Source: Streptacidiphilus jiangxiensis
GTDB taxonomy: Bacteria > Actinomycetota > Actinomycetes > Streptomycetales > Streptomycetaceae
Assembly (NCBI RefSeq): GCF_900109465.1
Contig: NZ_FOAZ01000028.1
Span: 22,191 to 86,190, forward strand
Length of the DNA stretch: 64,000 nt
Reading direction: 5' to 3'
Made by a program: the position numbers and the translations under genes. This document shows, in pieces, positions 49,495 through 58,783 of this stretch. Below the pieces are notes generated by a model that was given only the letters and a program-made list of their open reading frames with translations, searched no databases and was not told where the DNA came from. Numbering within the stretch: the first letter of the stretch is position 1; each line of letters begins with the position of its first letter.

Positions 49495-50190
49495 GTGTCT
49501 GTCACTCGCGCCAGGGGAACCCGTTGGAAGATGCTCGCGGGGGCGGGCGTCGCAGCCGCCGCGGCCACGGGCGTCGCCCTGTCGGGTGTCGCGTCGGCCT
49601 CGACCACGACCGGCGCCGCGCCGGCGGGTCTGACGGCCGCCCACGCCGCTGCCGCCGCGCACGCGGCGCCCGCCGCCGTCTCCGCCCAGCCGAACGTGGT
49701 GAGCGTGCTTGTCGGCCAGGGCCGGATGGGCGGCGTCACCTGGAAGGTGGACCTGGAGTACTACCGTCACCTGCCCAAGGGTTTCAAGGTCGTCCTGCCG
49801 CCCGGCATCCCCACCCCCAAGTACACCGGGCTGGTGTGCGAGCGGATGTACCTGGGCGGCGTCCGCATCGACCACCAGGGCGGGCCGTGGGCGGACTGCC
49901 AGCCGGTCACCGGGCCGAAGTCGCCGCTCGGCGACGAGAGCCTGAACGGCTTCTCCGGCAAGGGCACCTACGGCTACCGGCTCTTCGTCGGCGAGCCCAT
50001 CCCGCGCACCACCGCGTACGCGGTGATGACGTTCACCGACGGCCACACCTACCGGGCGCGGACCGTGCGCATCCCGGGGACCGACTTCGCGGCCTTCGCG
50101 ATCCCGATCAGCAAGGGCCACTACATCCGCAGCGTGGACACCTTCACCGCGAGCGGGCACCGGCTCACCCACGAGACCATGTGGCACTGA
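49495..50190 (+). CDS. Secreted hypothetical protein, 231 aa
   Basis: GTG start with GAGGAG four bases upstream. Signal peptide: VSVTRARGTRWKMLAGAGVA and then AAAATGVALSGVASA, with cleavage near ASA. After an Ala-rich spacer comes a ~140-residue domain with two cysteines (VCERMYLGG, WADCQPVTG) that may form a disulfide, and aromatic beta-like segments (WKVDLEYYRHLP, YGYRLFVGE). I do not recognise the family. It is expected to be extracellular. The 3' end is followed by the YbjQ gene 98 bp on. Confidence 0.75.
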   Translation: MSVTRARGTRWKMLAGAGVAAAAATGVALSGVASASTTTGAAPAGLTAAHAAAAAHAAPAAVSAQPNVVSVLVGQGRMGGVTWKVDLEYYRHLPKGFKVVLPPGIPTPKYTGLVCERMYLGGVRIDHQGGPWADCQPVTGPKSPLGDESLNGFSGKGTYGYRLFVGEPIPRTTAYAVMTFTDGHTYRARTVRIPGTDFAAFAIPISKGHYIRSVDTFTASGHRLTHETMWH

Positions 50191-50288
50191 CGCCGTGACG
50201 CTGTGACGCCGTGAACGTGCCGGCACCCGGACACGCCGGGTGCCAGCACCACTGCGCCCGGGGTGCCCGGTGGCACAGAATGAGCCCC

Positions 50289-50660
50289 ATGACCGACATC
50301 AACGAGTACGGCGGCGGACAGCACACGGCGGACGTCCTGGTCGTCACCACCAACGACGTCCCCGGCTACCGCGTGGACAAGATCATCGGCGAGGTCTTCG
50401 GCCTGACGGTCCGCTCGCGCAACATCGGCAGCCAGATCGGTGCCGGCCTCAAGTCCCTGGCGGGCGGCGAACTGCGCGGCCTCACCAAGACCCTCGTCGA
50501 GAGCCGCAACCAGGCCATGGACCGCCTGGTCGAACAGGCCCGCGCCCGCGGTGCCAACGCCATCCTGATGATGCGCTTCGACGTCTCCGACGCGGCGGGC
50601 ATGGGCAGCGAGGTCTGCGCCTACGGCACCGCGGCGGTCATCAGCCCGATCGCGCCGTAG
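50289..50660 (+). CDS. YbjQ/UPF0145 family protein
   Basis: The 123-aa protein has the UPF0145 features VLVVTTNDVPGYRVDKIIGEVFGLTVRSRN and RNQAMDRLVEQARARGANAILMMRFD. The family forms pentamers of unknown function and is often linked to heavy metals or stress. ATG 50289 or 50280; neither has a ribosome site. It converges with the 1341-aa phosphatase gene. Confidence 0.88.
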   Translation: MTDINEYGGGQHTADVLVVTTNDVPGYRVDKIIGEVFGLTVRSRNIGSQIGAGLKSLAGGELRGLTKTLVESRNQAMDRLVEQARARGANAILMMRFDVSDAAGMGSEVCAYGTAAVISPIAP

Positions 50661-50684
50661 TCCCGATCGTCCCGTGGGGCCGAC

Positions 50685-53600
50685 TCAGGGCGCGCCCTCG
50701 GCGAGGGCGTTCGCCATCGGACCGATCGGGAGCTCCAGCTCCAGCCAGACCAGCTTTCCACCGGCCGTCGCACGGCTGCCCCAGCGGTAGGCGAGCTCGT
50801 TGATGAGCAGCATGCCGCGGCCGCCCTCGTCGTCCGCGTCCGCGTGGCGGACCCGGGGGACGCGGGCGTCGGTGTCGGCCACCGCGATGCTGAGCACGCG
50901 GTCGCGGATCAGGCGCAGTTGGGTGGGGTGGCCCGCGTGCAGCAGGGCGTTGCTGACGAGTTCGCTCACCAGCAGCTGGGCGACGTCCGTCAGGCCGGTC
51001 AGCTGCCAGGCTGCCAGCGTCGCGCGGACGAAGCGCCGGGCCTCGCCCACCACCTCGGGGTCGTCGGAGAGATCCAGCACCGCGATCCAGTCCAGGCGGC
51101 GCGGCAGGACGCGGGCGAGGATGACCGCGATGTCGTCCTCGCTGTTGCCGGCCGCCAGGGCCTCCAGCACGGCGTCACAGCGTTGTTCGAGCGAGTCGCG
51201 CTCCTCCGCGACGGTGTCGCGCAGGAGTTCCAGGCCGACGTCCAGGTCGCGACCCCGGCGTTCGACGAGGCCGTCGGTGTAGAGGCAGAGCAGCGCCTCG
51301 CCGGGCAGGGTGAACTCCGTCGCCTCGAAGGGGACTCCGCCGACGCCCAGCGGGGCGCCGGTCGGCAGCGTCAGCAGCACCGCCGTGCCGTCGGGCTCGA
51401 CCAGTACCGGCGGGAGGTGGCCCGCGGAGGCCACGACGACCCGGCCGTCGAGAGGGTCGAAGACGGCGCAGACGCAGGTGGCGAACTGACCCTCGCCCAT
51501 CGCCGCCGCGGTCTCGTCCAAGCGGCGCAGCACCCGGTCGGGGGCCAGGTCCATGCCGATGAGCGTCCGCGCCGCGGTGCGCAGTTGGCCCATGCTGGCG
51601 GCCGCGCGCATGCCGTGGCCCATCACGTCGCCGACGACCAGGGCCACCCGCCCGCAGGAGAGCGGGATGACGTCGAACCAGTCGCCGCCGACCTCGCTGA
51701 TGACGCTGGCGGGCAGGTAGCGGTAGGCGATGTCGAGCCCGGGCGTGGTGCGGATCTCCTGGGGCAGCAGGCTGTGCTGGAGCATCAGCGCGGTGCTGCG
51801 CTCGCGCCGGTAGAGCCGGGCGTTGTCGATCGCGACGGCGGCGCGCGCGGCGAGCTCCTCGGCCAGGGCGACGTCGTCGTCGTCGAAGGGCGTGGGGTTG
51901 TGTCCCATGCGGATGAACTCGGCCCCGCCGAGGACCTGACCGCGCGCCAGCAGGGGGACCATCAGATAGGAGTGCACGCCCGCGCTCAGGGCCGGTTCGA
52001 CGCGGTTCTCGTGCGAGGTGATCCGGTGCATCGTCTCCACGTCGACGTGCGCGAAGAGGATGGACCGACCGGTGCGCAGGCTCTCGGCGTAGATCGCGGC
52101 GGAGCGGGAGACCTGGCCCACCTGGTCGGCGGCGCTGCCGAGCAGGTTGCCCTGGACCTCCCCGACCGCGACGGCCCGCAGCAGCACCCGGCCGTCCGGC
52201 GGCATCAGCGGCTGGTCCTCCTCGATGAAGCCGTCCTGGACGACGGAGTCGAGCAGGTCCACGGTGACGAAGTCGGCGAAGCGCGGCACCACCAGTTCGA
52301 CGAGCTCCTCCGCCGTGCGCTGCAGGTCGAGGGTGGTGCCGATCTGGCTGCTGGCGTCGTTGAGCAGGGCCAGCCGCGCCTGGGCGGCCTGGGCCTCGAC
52401 GAGGGCCTGCTCGCGCGCGGTGGAGGCGGCCCTTTCCCGGGTGAACAGGCGGGCGTTGTCGATGGCGACGGCCGCGCGGGAGGCCAGCTCACCGGCCAGC
52501 GCCAGGTCCTCCTGGTCGAAGGGGCGGTTGTTGACGGTCCGGTAGAAGCAGGCGACGCCGAGCGCCGCGCCACGCGCGATCAGCGGCACCACCATGAACG
52601 ACCGCAGGCCGTCCTCCCGTACCGCACGGGCCCGCAGCGGATCGGCGTCGAACCAGCGCAGCGCCTGTTCGTCCATCTCCGGCACCAGCACCGGGCGCCG
52701 GTGGGCCAGGCACCAGGCGTAGGGGGTGGCCGGGTGGAACCGGTGCACGGTGCCGACCTGGGCGATCGGGTTGATGCCCTCGCCGGCGCCACTGTGGTAG
52801 CCGAGCCGTCGCAGCAGCGCCGACCGGTCGGCGGGGCCGCGGGGCTCGATCGAGCCGTTCCCGCCGTGCGCGATGTCCTCCAGCACCTCCACCACGACGC
52901 TGTCGGCGAGCCCCGGCGAGGCCACCTCGGCCAGCTCCTGCGCGGTGCGCTGCAGGTCCAACGTGGTGCCGATGCGCGCGGACGCCTCGTTGACCAGCGC
53001 CAGCCGGGTGCGGGCGGCGTTGGCCTCCTTCAGCGCCAGCTGACGGGCCAGCAGGGTCTGGTGCTCGCGCAGGTACAGCCGGGCGTTGTCGATCGCGATG
53101 GCGGCGCGGGAGGCGAGCTCGTCGCCGAGGGTCACGTCCTCCTGCTCGAACGCCTCCCGGTCGCCCCGCCGCAGGTAGACCACCATGCCGAGGACGGTGC
53201 CGCGGGCCACCAGCGGCGTGATCCGCACCGGTCCGGTGCCGCCCGTCCCGCTCTCCCCCGTGCCGGGGGCGGCGCCGAGCAGGCCGGTCAGCAGTGCGTC
53301 CGCCTGCTCGTTCGCCTGGCCGCCCGCGGGGAGCGTGACGGTTCGGCCGGTGGCCATCGCCACGGCGTAACCGGATCGAGCGGGGACGGCGAGCACCTCG
53401 CCGCGCCGGGCCTCCTTGCGGCCGGGCCCGGCGCCGGTCCCGGGACCGGGCGGTCGTGCGGCGGGGTCGGACCGCTCGGAACCGGCGGGTCCGGTCCCGG
53501 CCGGCGCTCCGGCGCCGTTCCGCTCGCCACCGCTTCCGCTCCCGCTGCCGGCGGCGCCGACTCCGCCGGGAGCATGGGCGGCGCGGTCGCCGGAGCCCGT

Positions 53601-54710
53601 GTCGGACCGTCCGGGCTCGGGCTGCAGGCCCGCGACGGCCAGGCGGCGGACGGACCTCGGGGTCTCTCCCACGGAGCCCAGCGCACCCGGGCGGGCCCGG
53701 GTGGTGCCGCCCTCCGGTTCGACGGGCTCCTCGGCCTTGCCGGTGGCGACCAGGTGGTCCAGGACGAAGACCGCCGCCACGTCGGCCACCCGCGGGACCA
53801 TGGCGTCGACCAGCTCGCGGGCCGTGCGGACCAGCTCCAGCGTGGTGCCGATCCGGGCGCTGGCGTCCGACAGCACCTCCAGGCGCTCGCGCGCCCGCAC
53901 GGCCCGCTTCTCGGCGTGGAAGCGGGCGGTGACGTCCACGATGGTGGAGCTGACGCCGAGCACCCGGCCGCTGGGCTCCTCCAGCCGGAAGTAGGACGCG
54001 GACCAGGCGTGCTCGTTGTCCGGATCGCTCGGGGTGAGGCCGTGCGAGCGCGCGTCGACGACGGGTTCGCCGCTGATCAGGACCGAGCGCATGACGGCCT
54101 CGATCTCCTCGCCGTTCAGCCCCGGCAGCACCTCGGTGACCCGGCGGCCCAGGTGCTCCTCGACGCTGAGGCCGTTGGTCGCGGCGAGCGCGTCGTTGAG
54201 GCGGACGAAGCGCAGGTCGGGGTCGTAGACGGCCATGCCGACCGGTGCCTGGGTGAAGAAGCTGTCCAGCACCGCGAGGTCGGACTCCAGCTGCCGCAGC
54301 GAGCGCACGTCGGAGGCGACGGCGAGCACGAGCGGGTGGCCGTTCGGGCCCTTCAGCGGATGGGTGCGGAACTCCAGGTTGACCAGGTGCCCGTCACGGT
54401 GGCGCACGGGGAACACGCCCGACCAGTCCCGGCCGCTCAGGATGCCGGCGAACAGCTCCAGCACCATGTCGCGGTTCTGGGGCGTGGTGAGCAGGTCGGC
54501 GGCGCGGCGGCCCATGGCCTCCTGGGGCGAGTAGCCGAGGAGCGACTGGGCGTCGCGGCTCCAGTGCAGGATCGTGCCGTCGTCGAGAATCAGTGCCGTC
54601 GCGATCGGTATCGTCAGCAGCCCGCCGGGACGTGCCTGCACCCCGGGCGCGGTGAAGCTGTCGTCCAGCCCGCCGTCCGGCTGCGCGCTGCCCTGCTCGT
54701 CGGATCGCAT
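50685..54710 (-). CDS. 1341-aa PAS2-GAF3-PP2C-HATPase regulator (RsbU/RsbW fusion)
   Basis: Domain order by eye: PAS (about 30-135), PAS (about 142-265) and GAF (about 285-555, interrupted by a ~110-residue Gly/Arg-rich insert). A second GAF (about 570-740) and third GAF (about 765-960) follow. PP2C/SpoIIE phosphatase comes next (about 970-1190: LQHSLLPQEI, GGDWFDVIPLS, VVGDVMGHGMRAAASMGQLR, LCLYTDGLVERR). The C-terminus is an RsbW-like HATPase (about 1210-1335: LLVSELVSNALLHAG N-box, GRGMLLI G-box). Phosphatase and anti-sigma kinase in one chain make a self-contained switch for stress-type sigma control. The partner sigma is not in the window. Confidence 0.92.
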   Translation of the reverse strand: MRSDEQGSAQPDGGLDDSFTAPGVQARPGGLLTIPIATALILDDGTILHWSRDAQSLLGYSPQEAMGRRAADLLTTPQNRDMVLELFAGILSGRDWSGVFPVRHRDGHLVNLEFRTHPLKGPNGHPLVLAVASDVRSLRQLESDLAVLDSFFTQAPVGMAVYDPDLRFVRLNDALAATNGLSVEEHLGRRVTEVLPGLNGEEIEAVMRSVLISGEPVVDARSHGLTPSDPDNEHAWSASYFRLEEPSGRVLGVSSTIVDVTARFHAEKRAVRARERLEVLSDASARIGTTLELVRTARELVDAMVPRVADVAAVFVLDHLVATGKAEEPVEPEGGTTRARPGALGSVGETPRSVRRLAVAGLQPEPGRSDTGSGDRAAHAPGGVGAAGSGSGSGGERNGAGAPAGTGPAGSERSDPAARPPGPGTGAGPGRKEARRGEVLAVPARSGYAVAMATGRTVTLPAGGQANEQADALLTGLLGAAPGTGESGTGGTGPVRITPLVARGTVLGMVVYLRRGDREAFEQEDVTLGDELASRAAIAIDNARLYLREHQTLLARQLALKEANAARTRLALVNEASARIGTTLDLQRTAQELAEVASPGLADSVVVEVLEDIAHGGNGSIEPRGPADRSALLRRLGYHSGAGEGINPIAQVGTVHRFHPATPYAWCLAHRRPVLVPEMDEQALRWFDADPLRARAVREDGLRSFMVVPLIARGAALGVACFYRTVNNRPFDQEDLALAGELASRAAVAIDNARLFTRERAASTAREQALVEAQAAQARLALLNDASSQIGTTLDLQRTAEELVELVVPRFADFVTVDLLDSVVQDGFIEEDQPLMPPDGRVLLRAVAVGEVQGNLLGSAADQVGQVSRSAAIYAESLRTGRSILFAHVDVETMHRITSHENRVEPALSAGVHSYLMVPLLARGQVLGGAEFIRMGHNPTPFDDDDVALAEELAARAAVAIDNARLYRRERSTALMLQHSLLPQEIRTTPGLDIAYRYLPASVISEVGGDWFDVIPLSCGRVALVVGDVMGHGMRAAASMGQLRTAARTLIGMDLAPDRVLRRLDETAAAMGEGQFATCVCAVFDPLDGRVVVASAGHLPPVLVEPDGTAVLLTLPTGAPLGVGGVPFEATEFTLPGEALLCLYTDGLVERRGRDLDVGLELLRDTVAEERDSLEQRCDAVLEALAAGNSEDDIAVILARVLPRRLDWIAVLDLSDDPEVVGEARRFVRATLAAWQLTGLTDVAQLLVSELVSNALLHAGHPTQLRLIRDRVLSIAVADTDARVPRVRHADADDEGGRGMLLINELAYRWGSRATAGGKLVWLELELPIGPMANALAEGAP

Positions 54711-54929
54711 CGCCAGGTAACCGCCAAGGTGACAGCTGCCCGCGCGCCTGCGCGTCGTGCGCGCCGGCCGCGCCGTGCAGCTCGCGCCGCTCGCGCCGTG
54801 TGGAACTACCTCCCCATTCTTCCCGCGAGTCCCCGCCCTCGCGCGCCCAGTACCCGCCGACCGGGGAGCGGGGCAGCGGGGGCACGGCGCACGGGTGCCC
54901 CGGCGCGTGAGCGCCGGGGCACCGCATGG

Positions 54930-55253
54930 TCAGGCTTCGCCCGGGTGCCAGGGCGGCCACTCCCACGGCCGGTCGGCCCAGTGGACGAGCTCCGCGTCGT
55001 CGAGGTCGAGCTCCGGGTAGGCCTGGTGCACGCGCGGCACGAACTCCTCCCGCCCCAGGGGCTCGAGCATGCCGCCACCCATCCGGACCAGCCGGTAGCG
55101 GCTGTCCGCGGCATAAGGGGCGACGTCGACGAGCGGCTGCTGGGCCGCGTGGTGGAAGCTGCCGCCCTCGCTGTCGACGACGTCCTCGGTGCGGGCACCG
55201 GGCGCGGCGGCCATGGGCTGGGCGGGCTTCTTGTGTCGTTGGAGCAGTTTCAT
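54930..55253 (-). CDS. Hypothetical protein, 107 aa
   Basis: Unrecognised soluble protein with no signal peptide. An early basic stretch (MKLLQRHKKP) leads to RYRLVRMGGGMLEPLGREEFVPRVHQ. The end is aromatic (VHWADRPWEWPPWHPGEA). GGAGGTG lies 8 bases before the ATG, making the start certain. It is divergent from the cyclophilin gene (169-bp gap). Function unknown. Confidence 0.72.
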   Translation of the reverse strand: MKLLQRHKKPAQPMAAAPGARTEDVVDSEGGSFHHAAQQPLVDVAPYAADSRYRLVRMGGGMLEPLGREEFVPRVHQAYPELDLDDAELVHWADRPWEWPPWHPGEA

Positions 55254-55422
55254 CGTGTGTCCACCTCCGTGGTCACCACCCCGGCGGATCTGTGTGGATC
55301 TGCCGCCGGACACCTCCACGGTACGCGCGGGGCGGCTGGTGCGCGTAGTCGGGCGCGGGGCGGGGAAGTTCTGTGGGGTCATGCCAAGAACGGACACCGT
55401 CGTCCCCTGGAAGGACCTCTCG

Positions 55423-56217
55423 ATGCGCTCGTTCCCACGCCGGAACCGCACCGCCACCGCCACCGCTGCCGCCGTCACGGCCGGTACGACGGCCGCTCCG
55501 CACCGCCGCCGCTGGCTCCCGCTGGCGGCCGCCTCCGCGCTGGTCCTCGGCCTCGGCACCACCGCCGCCGCGGACACCTCCGGCGGCGCGGGCAGCGAGA
55601 GCCTCGCCCCGGCCCCGCACGCGGCGTCCGCGCACGCGCGGGCGACGGCCGCGGACAACCCGTGCGGCTTCGTCGCCTCCGTGCCGGCCGACCGCTTCAA
55701 GGGCATCCCCGCCTTCGACGCGAAGAAGGCCGCACGCCCGTTCTCGGTCAGGCTGCACACCAGCCAGGGCACGGTCACCTTCCAGGCGCTGACGGCCGCG
55801 GCGCCGTGCACCACCTTCTCGTTCCGCTTCCTGGCCCAGCACGGGTTCTACGACCGCACCCACTGCCACCGGCTCACGACCCAGCGCATCTACGTGCTGC
55901 AGTGCGGCGACCCGACCGGCACCGGTTCGGGCGCGCCCGGCTACTCGTTCAACGACGAGAACCTCACCGGCGCGACGTACCCCGCGGGCACGGTCGCCAT
56001 GGCCAACGCCGGTCCGAACACCAACGGGAGCCAGTTCTTCTTCGTCTGGAAGGACACCAAGCTCTCCCCCGCCTACACGCCGTTCGGGCGGGTCACGGCC
56101 GGTATGGACGTCCTCCTCAAGATCGCCGCAGGCGGCGAGGACGACCAGAACGGCCCGGGCGACGGATTCCCGACCCTGCCGGTGGACATCCACCGGGCCC
56201 AGATCGTGAGCAACTGA
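55423..56217 (+). CDS. Secreted cyclophilin-type peptidyl-prolyl isomerase
   Basis: The 264-aa protein has a long basic leader with a hydrophobic stretch (LPLAAASALVLGLGTTAAA, about 46-64), probably a signal peptide. The cyclophilin domain (about 105-262) has FLAQHGFYDRTHCHRL (the common form is FHRV), GDPTGTGSGAPGYSF, GTVAMANAGPNTNGSQFFFVW and FGRVTAGMDVL. It would catalyse proline isomerisation outside the membrane. ATG 55423 has GGAAGGA 7 bases upstream; ATG 55381 is weaker. Confidence 0.88.
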   Translation: MRSFPRRNRTATATAAAVTAGTTAAPHRRRWLPLAAASALVLGLGTTAAADTSGGAGSESLAPAPHAASAHARATAADNPCGFVASVPADRFKGIPAFDAKKAARPFSVRLHTSQGTVTFQALTAAAPCTTFSFRFLAQHGFYDRTHCHRLTTQRIYVLQCGDPTGTGSGAPGYSFNDENLTGATYPAGTVAMANAGPNTNGSQFFFVWKDTKLSPAYTPFGRVTAGMDVLLKIAAGGEDDQNGPGDGFPTLPVDIHRAQIVSN

Positions 56218-56276
56218 CGCACCGTCCTCTCGCGTCTCCCTGCCGACGGGCGGACGGGGAGACACGAGGGGGCACG

Positions 56277-57155
56277 GTGGAAGAGGCCGGGAGCGGGGAG
56301 GTCGGCGGCGACAGGGAGGCGGCCTGGCGGGTGACCCGCGGGCTGCTCCTCGGGTGCGCCTGGCTGCTGCTGATGCTCGCGACGGTGTCGTGGTGGCTCG
56401 TCGGCATCTTCACGGGGTTCAGCGCCCGCGTCTGGTACGCGCTGACCGGCGTCCTCTACGTCGTGAAGGCGGTCGGCCTCCAGTTCGCCTCGCTCGGGAT
56501 CGCCGGCGCGGACGACCGGCTGGAGTGGTACCTGCAGCTCGGCTTCTGGTGGGGCGTCGCGGCGTGTGCCGCGGGAATCCGGTGGTCGGCGGCCCCCGGC
56601 AGTGCGGCGCGCCGCACCGCCCGGGTGGCCGCCGGGATCCTGGGGATGGCCCTGTCGATCGTCTGGCCGCTCCAGGCGGGCGTCGTGGGGTTGCTCTGTC
56701 TGCTGGGAACGCGACGGGCCGCCCAGCGGTCCCGGCGCGCCCGGGCGGGGCGAGTGGCTGTGGCCGCCCTCAGCGCGGTCGCCCTGGTCGGCGGCTCCTG
56801 GTGGCTGTTCGGCACGCTCGCGCCCGTGCAGGACTGGACCCGTGCGCCGTCGACGGCCTCACTCACCGGCCGCTGGCACGGCTCCGACGGCGAGGTCCTG
56901 GACCTGCACGCCGACGGCACCTTCAGCGCCGCGGGCTTCCCACCCGGCCTCTGGGCGCCTGTCGCGGGCCCGGTCACCGACCTCTGGACCGTGCGCTTCG
57001 CGAACGGGTCCGCCGTGCTCCACTTCGACGTCCAGTCGGCCCCGGACGGCACGAGCGGCCCGATCGATCTCGTCGTCTACGGGTTTCCCTCCCCCAGCCG
57101 GCTCTGCCTGGCCGAAGGACCCGACTCCCCCTGCGATCCGGTGTTCAGCCGCTGA
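56277..57155 (+). CDS. Membrane protein with C-terminal extracytoplasmic domain
   Basis: The GTG-started 292-aa protein has about five membrane helices in the first ~195 residues (e.g. GLLLGCAWLLLMLATVSWWLVGIF). A ~90-residue soluble tail follows (TGRWHGSDGEVLDLHADGTFSAAGFP...), resembling a small beta-barrel or lipocalin-like fold. GAGGGGG is just before the GTG. The 3' end overlaps the convergent CrtB-like gene by 79 bp. Function unknown. Confidence 0.7.
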   Translation: MEEAGSGEVGGDREAAWRVTRGLLLGCAWLLLMLATVSWWLVGIFTGFSARVWYALTGVLYVVKAVGLQFASLGIAGADDRLEWYLQLGFWWGVAACAAGIRWSAAPGSAARRTARVAAGILGMALSIVWPLQAGVVGLLCLLGTRRAAQRSRRARAGRVAVAALSAVALVGGSWWLFGTLAPVQDWTRAPSTASLTGRWHGSDGEVLDLHADGTFSAAGFPPGLWAPVAGPVTDLWTVRFANGSAVLHFDVQSAPDGTSGPIDLVVYGFPSPSRLCLAEGPDSPCDPVFSR

Positions 57156-58078
57156 GCGCGCCGCGCCGCCCGGTACTCGCGCCACACCAGGCCGAGCGCG
57201 GCGAGGAGGGCGGGGCGCGCGCCCTCGCGCAGCAGGGCGGTGGACTTCGCGCGGGCGGCCTGTGCGGTGAGCTCGTCCAGGCGCACCATGACCCGCACCA
57301 TGGGACGGGTGGCGGCGGGCGTGAGGTCGACCAGCGCGCGCCCCTCGGCGAGGGACGCCTCCGAGAGGTCCAGCAGGTGCGCGAGCAACGCCCCCACGGC
57401 CTCCGTCCCGCGGCCTGCGACCAGGTCCTCCCGGGTGACCGCGAAGGCCGTCAGGGTCTCCTGCGGGACGGTCAGCCGACCGGCCGCCAGGTCCTCGGCG
57501 AGGTCGGCGACGAAGTCCACCCGCTGACCGCCGTCGATCCACGCGCGGCAGGCGACGCGCAGCTCCGGCGAGACCGGCGCCAGCACGCAGGCCGGCACCA
57601 GCACCGCAGGCAGCGAGTACGCGTCCACGTACGCCTGGTACTCCGCCTCGTCCGCGAATCCGGCGAAGTCGAGGTCGGTGAGCGCGGTGTCCAGGTACGC
57701 CGTGACGTGCCCGCCCAGGGCCGGGAGGACGGCGCTGCTGTGCACGAGCGCCCTGACCAGCGGATCCGCGCTCGCCCCGCCGACGAGCGCGGCGCGCACC
57801 TCCCGGTCCCACCGGGCGAACGCCTCCCGGCGGAGCGCCACCGGCCCGGAGTCCAGCATGTCGTCGGTGCGGTGCATGAACGCCGTCGCGACGACCAGGT
57901 GCGGCACGAGCTCCGGCGGCACCAGCAGCCGCGCGGCAAGGTACGCCTCGGTCCGGTACCGCAGCACCGCCCGGCGCTGCGCGCCGTAGTCACGGCGCAG
58001 CGCCGGGTCGGCGACACCGGCGGCGTCGAGCGCGCGGGTCCATCGGGTCAGGGGGTACCAGGGGTTCGGGGAGCTCAC
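57077..58078 (-). CDS. Squalene/phytoene synthase-like protein
   Basis: The 333-aa protein has both Asp-rich regions of the trans-isoprenyl synthase family: HRTDDMLDSG (about 69-78; degenerate DxxxD) and GQRVDFVADLAEDLAAGRLTVPQ (about 183-205; DxxxD plus the conserved AGR). It lacks the usual final YAD-type motif, and the C-terminus is Arg-rich. It could join two prenyl diphosphates head-to-head or be a non-canonical member. It is the last gene of a minus-strand operon after DinB (6-bp gap). Confidence 0.78.
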   Translation of the reverse strand: MSSPNPWYPLTRWTRALDAAGVADPALRRDYGAQRRAVLRYRTEAYLAARLLVPPELVPHLVVATAFMHRTDDMLDSGPVALRREAFARWDREVRAALVGGASADPLVRALVHSSAVLPALGGHVTAYLDTALTDLDFAGFADEAEYQAYVDAYSLPAVLVPACVLAPVSPELRVACRAWIDGGQRVDFVADLAEDLAAGRLTVPQETLTAFAVTREDLVAGRGTEAVGALLAHLLDLSEASLAEGRALVDLTPAATRPMVRVMVRLDELTAQAARAKSTALLREGARPALLAALGLVWREYRAARRAQRLNTGSQGESGPSARQSRLGEGNP

Positions 58079-58084
58079 GGGTGA

Positions 58085-58741
58085 TCAGCTTGGCACATCC
58101 GGACGGCCCGCCCACTCCCGGTACAGGTCGCGCAGCAGCGCGATCTCCGCGCCGTGGTGCAGCACCTCCTGGTTGACCCACCACACGACGTCGAGGAAGC
58201 GCTCCTCCGCGTCGCTGCCGTTCGGGTAGGTGCTGTGTCCGACCTTGTCCAGCGTCGCGTCGTCCGCGACCGCGAGCAGCGCCTCCCGCCAGGCCCGCGC
58301 GCCCGCCTCGAAGGCGGCGACCGCGCCCACCGCGTCGCCGGGGTTGACGTGGTCGTCGCGGGTCAGCCGGTGCCCGCCGACGGTGTACTCGGCGCGCAGC
58401 GCGAGCATCTCGGCCAGATGACCGAGGCGCCAGGCCAGGGTGGTGAACGGCGGCGGCACGGGGTGGACGGGCGCGGTCTCGCGTCCCCACTCCCCCGCGC
58501 CGACGAGGACCGTGGCACCGGTCCCGAGAGCTGCCGTCCCGAGAGCAGCGGCGGCGCGCGGGCGCACGCTCCAGGCACCGGGGACGGGCTCCCAGAGGAA
58601 CTCCGCGTCCGTCAGCGGCGGGACGGGGATCTCCAGGCCGTTGCCGCTGTCGACGAACGGGCCGCCGAGGCGCTGCACCAACCGCAGGCAGGCGAAGTCG
58701 TACTGCTCGAGCAGTGGTTCCAGCCGTCCGGGTACCGCCAT
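58085..58741 (-). CDS. DinB-superfamily protein
   Basis: The 218-aa four-helix bundle shows LTDAEFLWEPVPGAWSVRPR and GAGEWGRETAPVHPVPPPFTTLAWRLGHLAEML. The VVWWVNQEVLHHGAEIALLRDLYREW segment supplies the His metal ligands. Actinobacterial DinB_2 proteins are often mycothiol-dependent transferases (known of the superfamily); this one's substrate is unknown. It lies between the AidB gene (42-bp gap) and the CrtB-like gene (6-bp gap). Confidence 0.87.
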   Translation of the reverse strand: MAVPGRLEPLLEQYDFACLRLVQRLGGPFVDSGNGLEIPVPPLTDAEFLWEPVPGAWSVRPRAAAALGTAALGTGATVLVGAGEWGRETAPVHPVPPPFTTLAWRLGHLAEMLALRAEYTVGGHRLTRDDHVNPGDAVGAVAAFEAGARAWREALLAVADDATLDKVGHSTYPNGSDAEERFLDVVWWVNQEVLHHGAEIALLRDLYREWAGRPDVPS

Positions 58742-58783
58742 GCCGCGCCCACCTCCGTGGTCCTGCTCGCCTGTGAGTGATCG

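Noticed and set aside
50844..56276. Very long plus-strand open frame opposite the 1341-aa regulator
   Set aside because: Same artefact. Only its last part (from GTG 56277) has membrane-protein sequence and a ribosome site, and that part is annotated as a separate gene.
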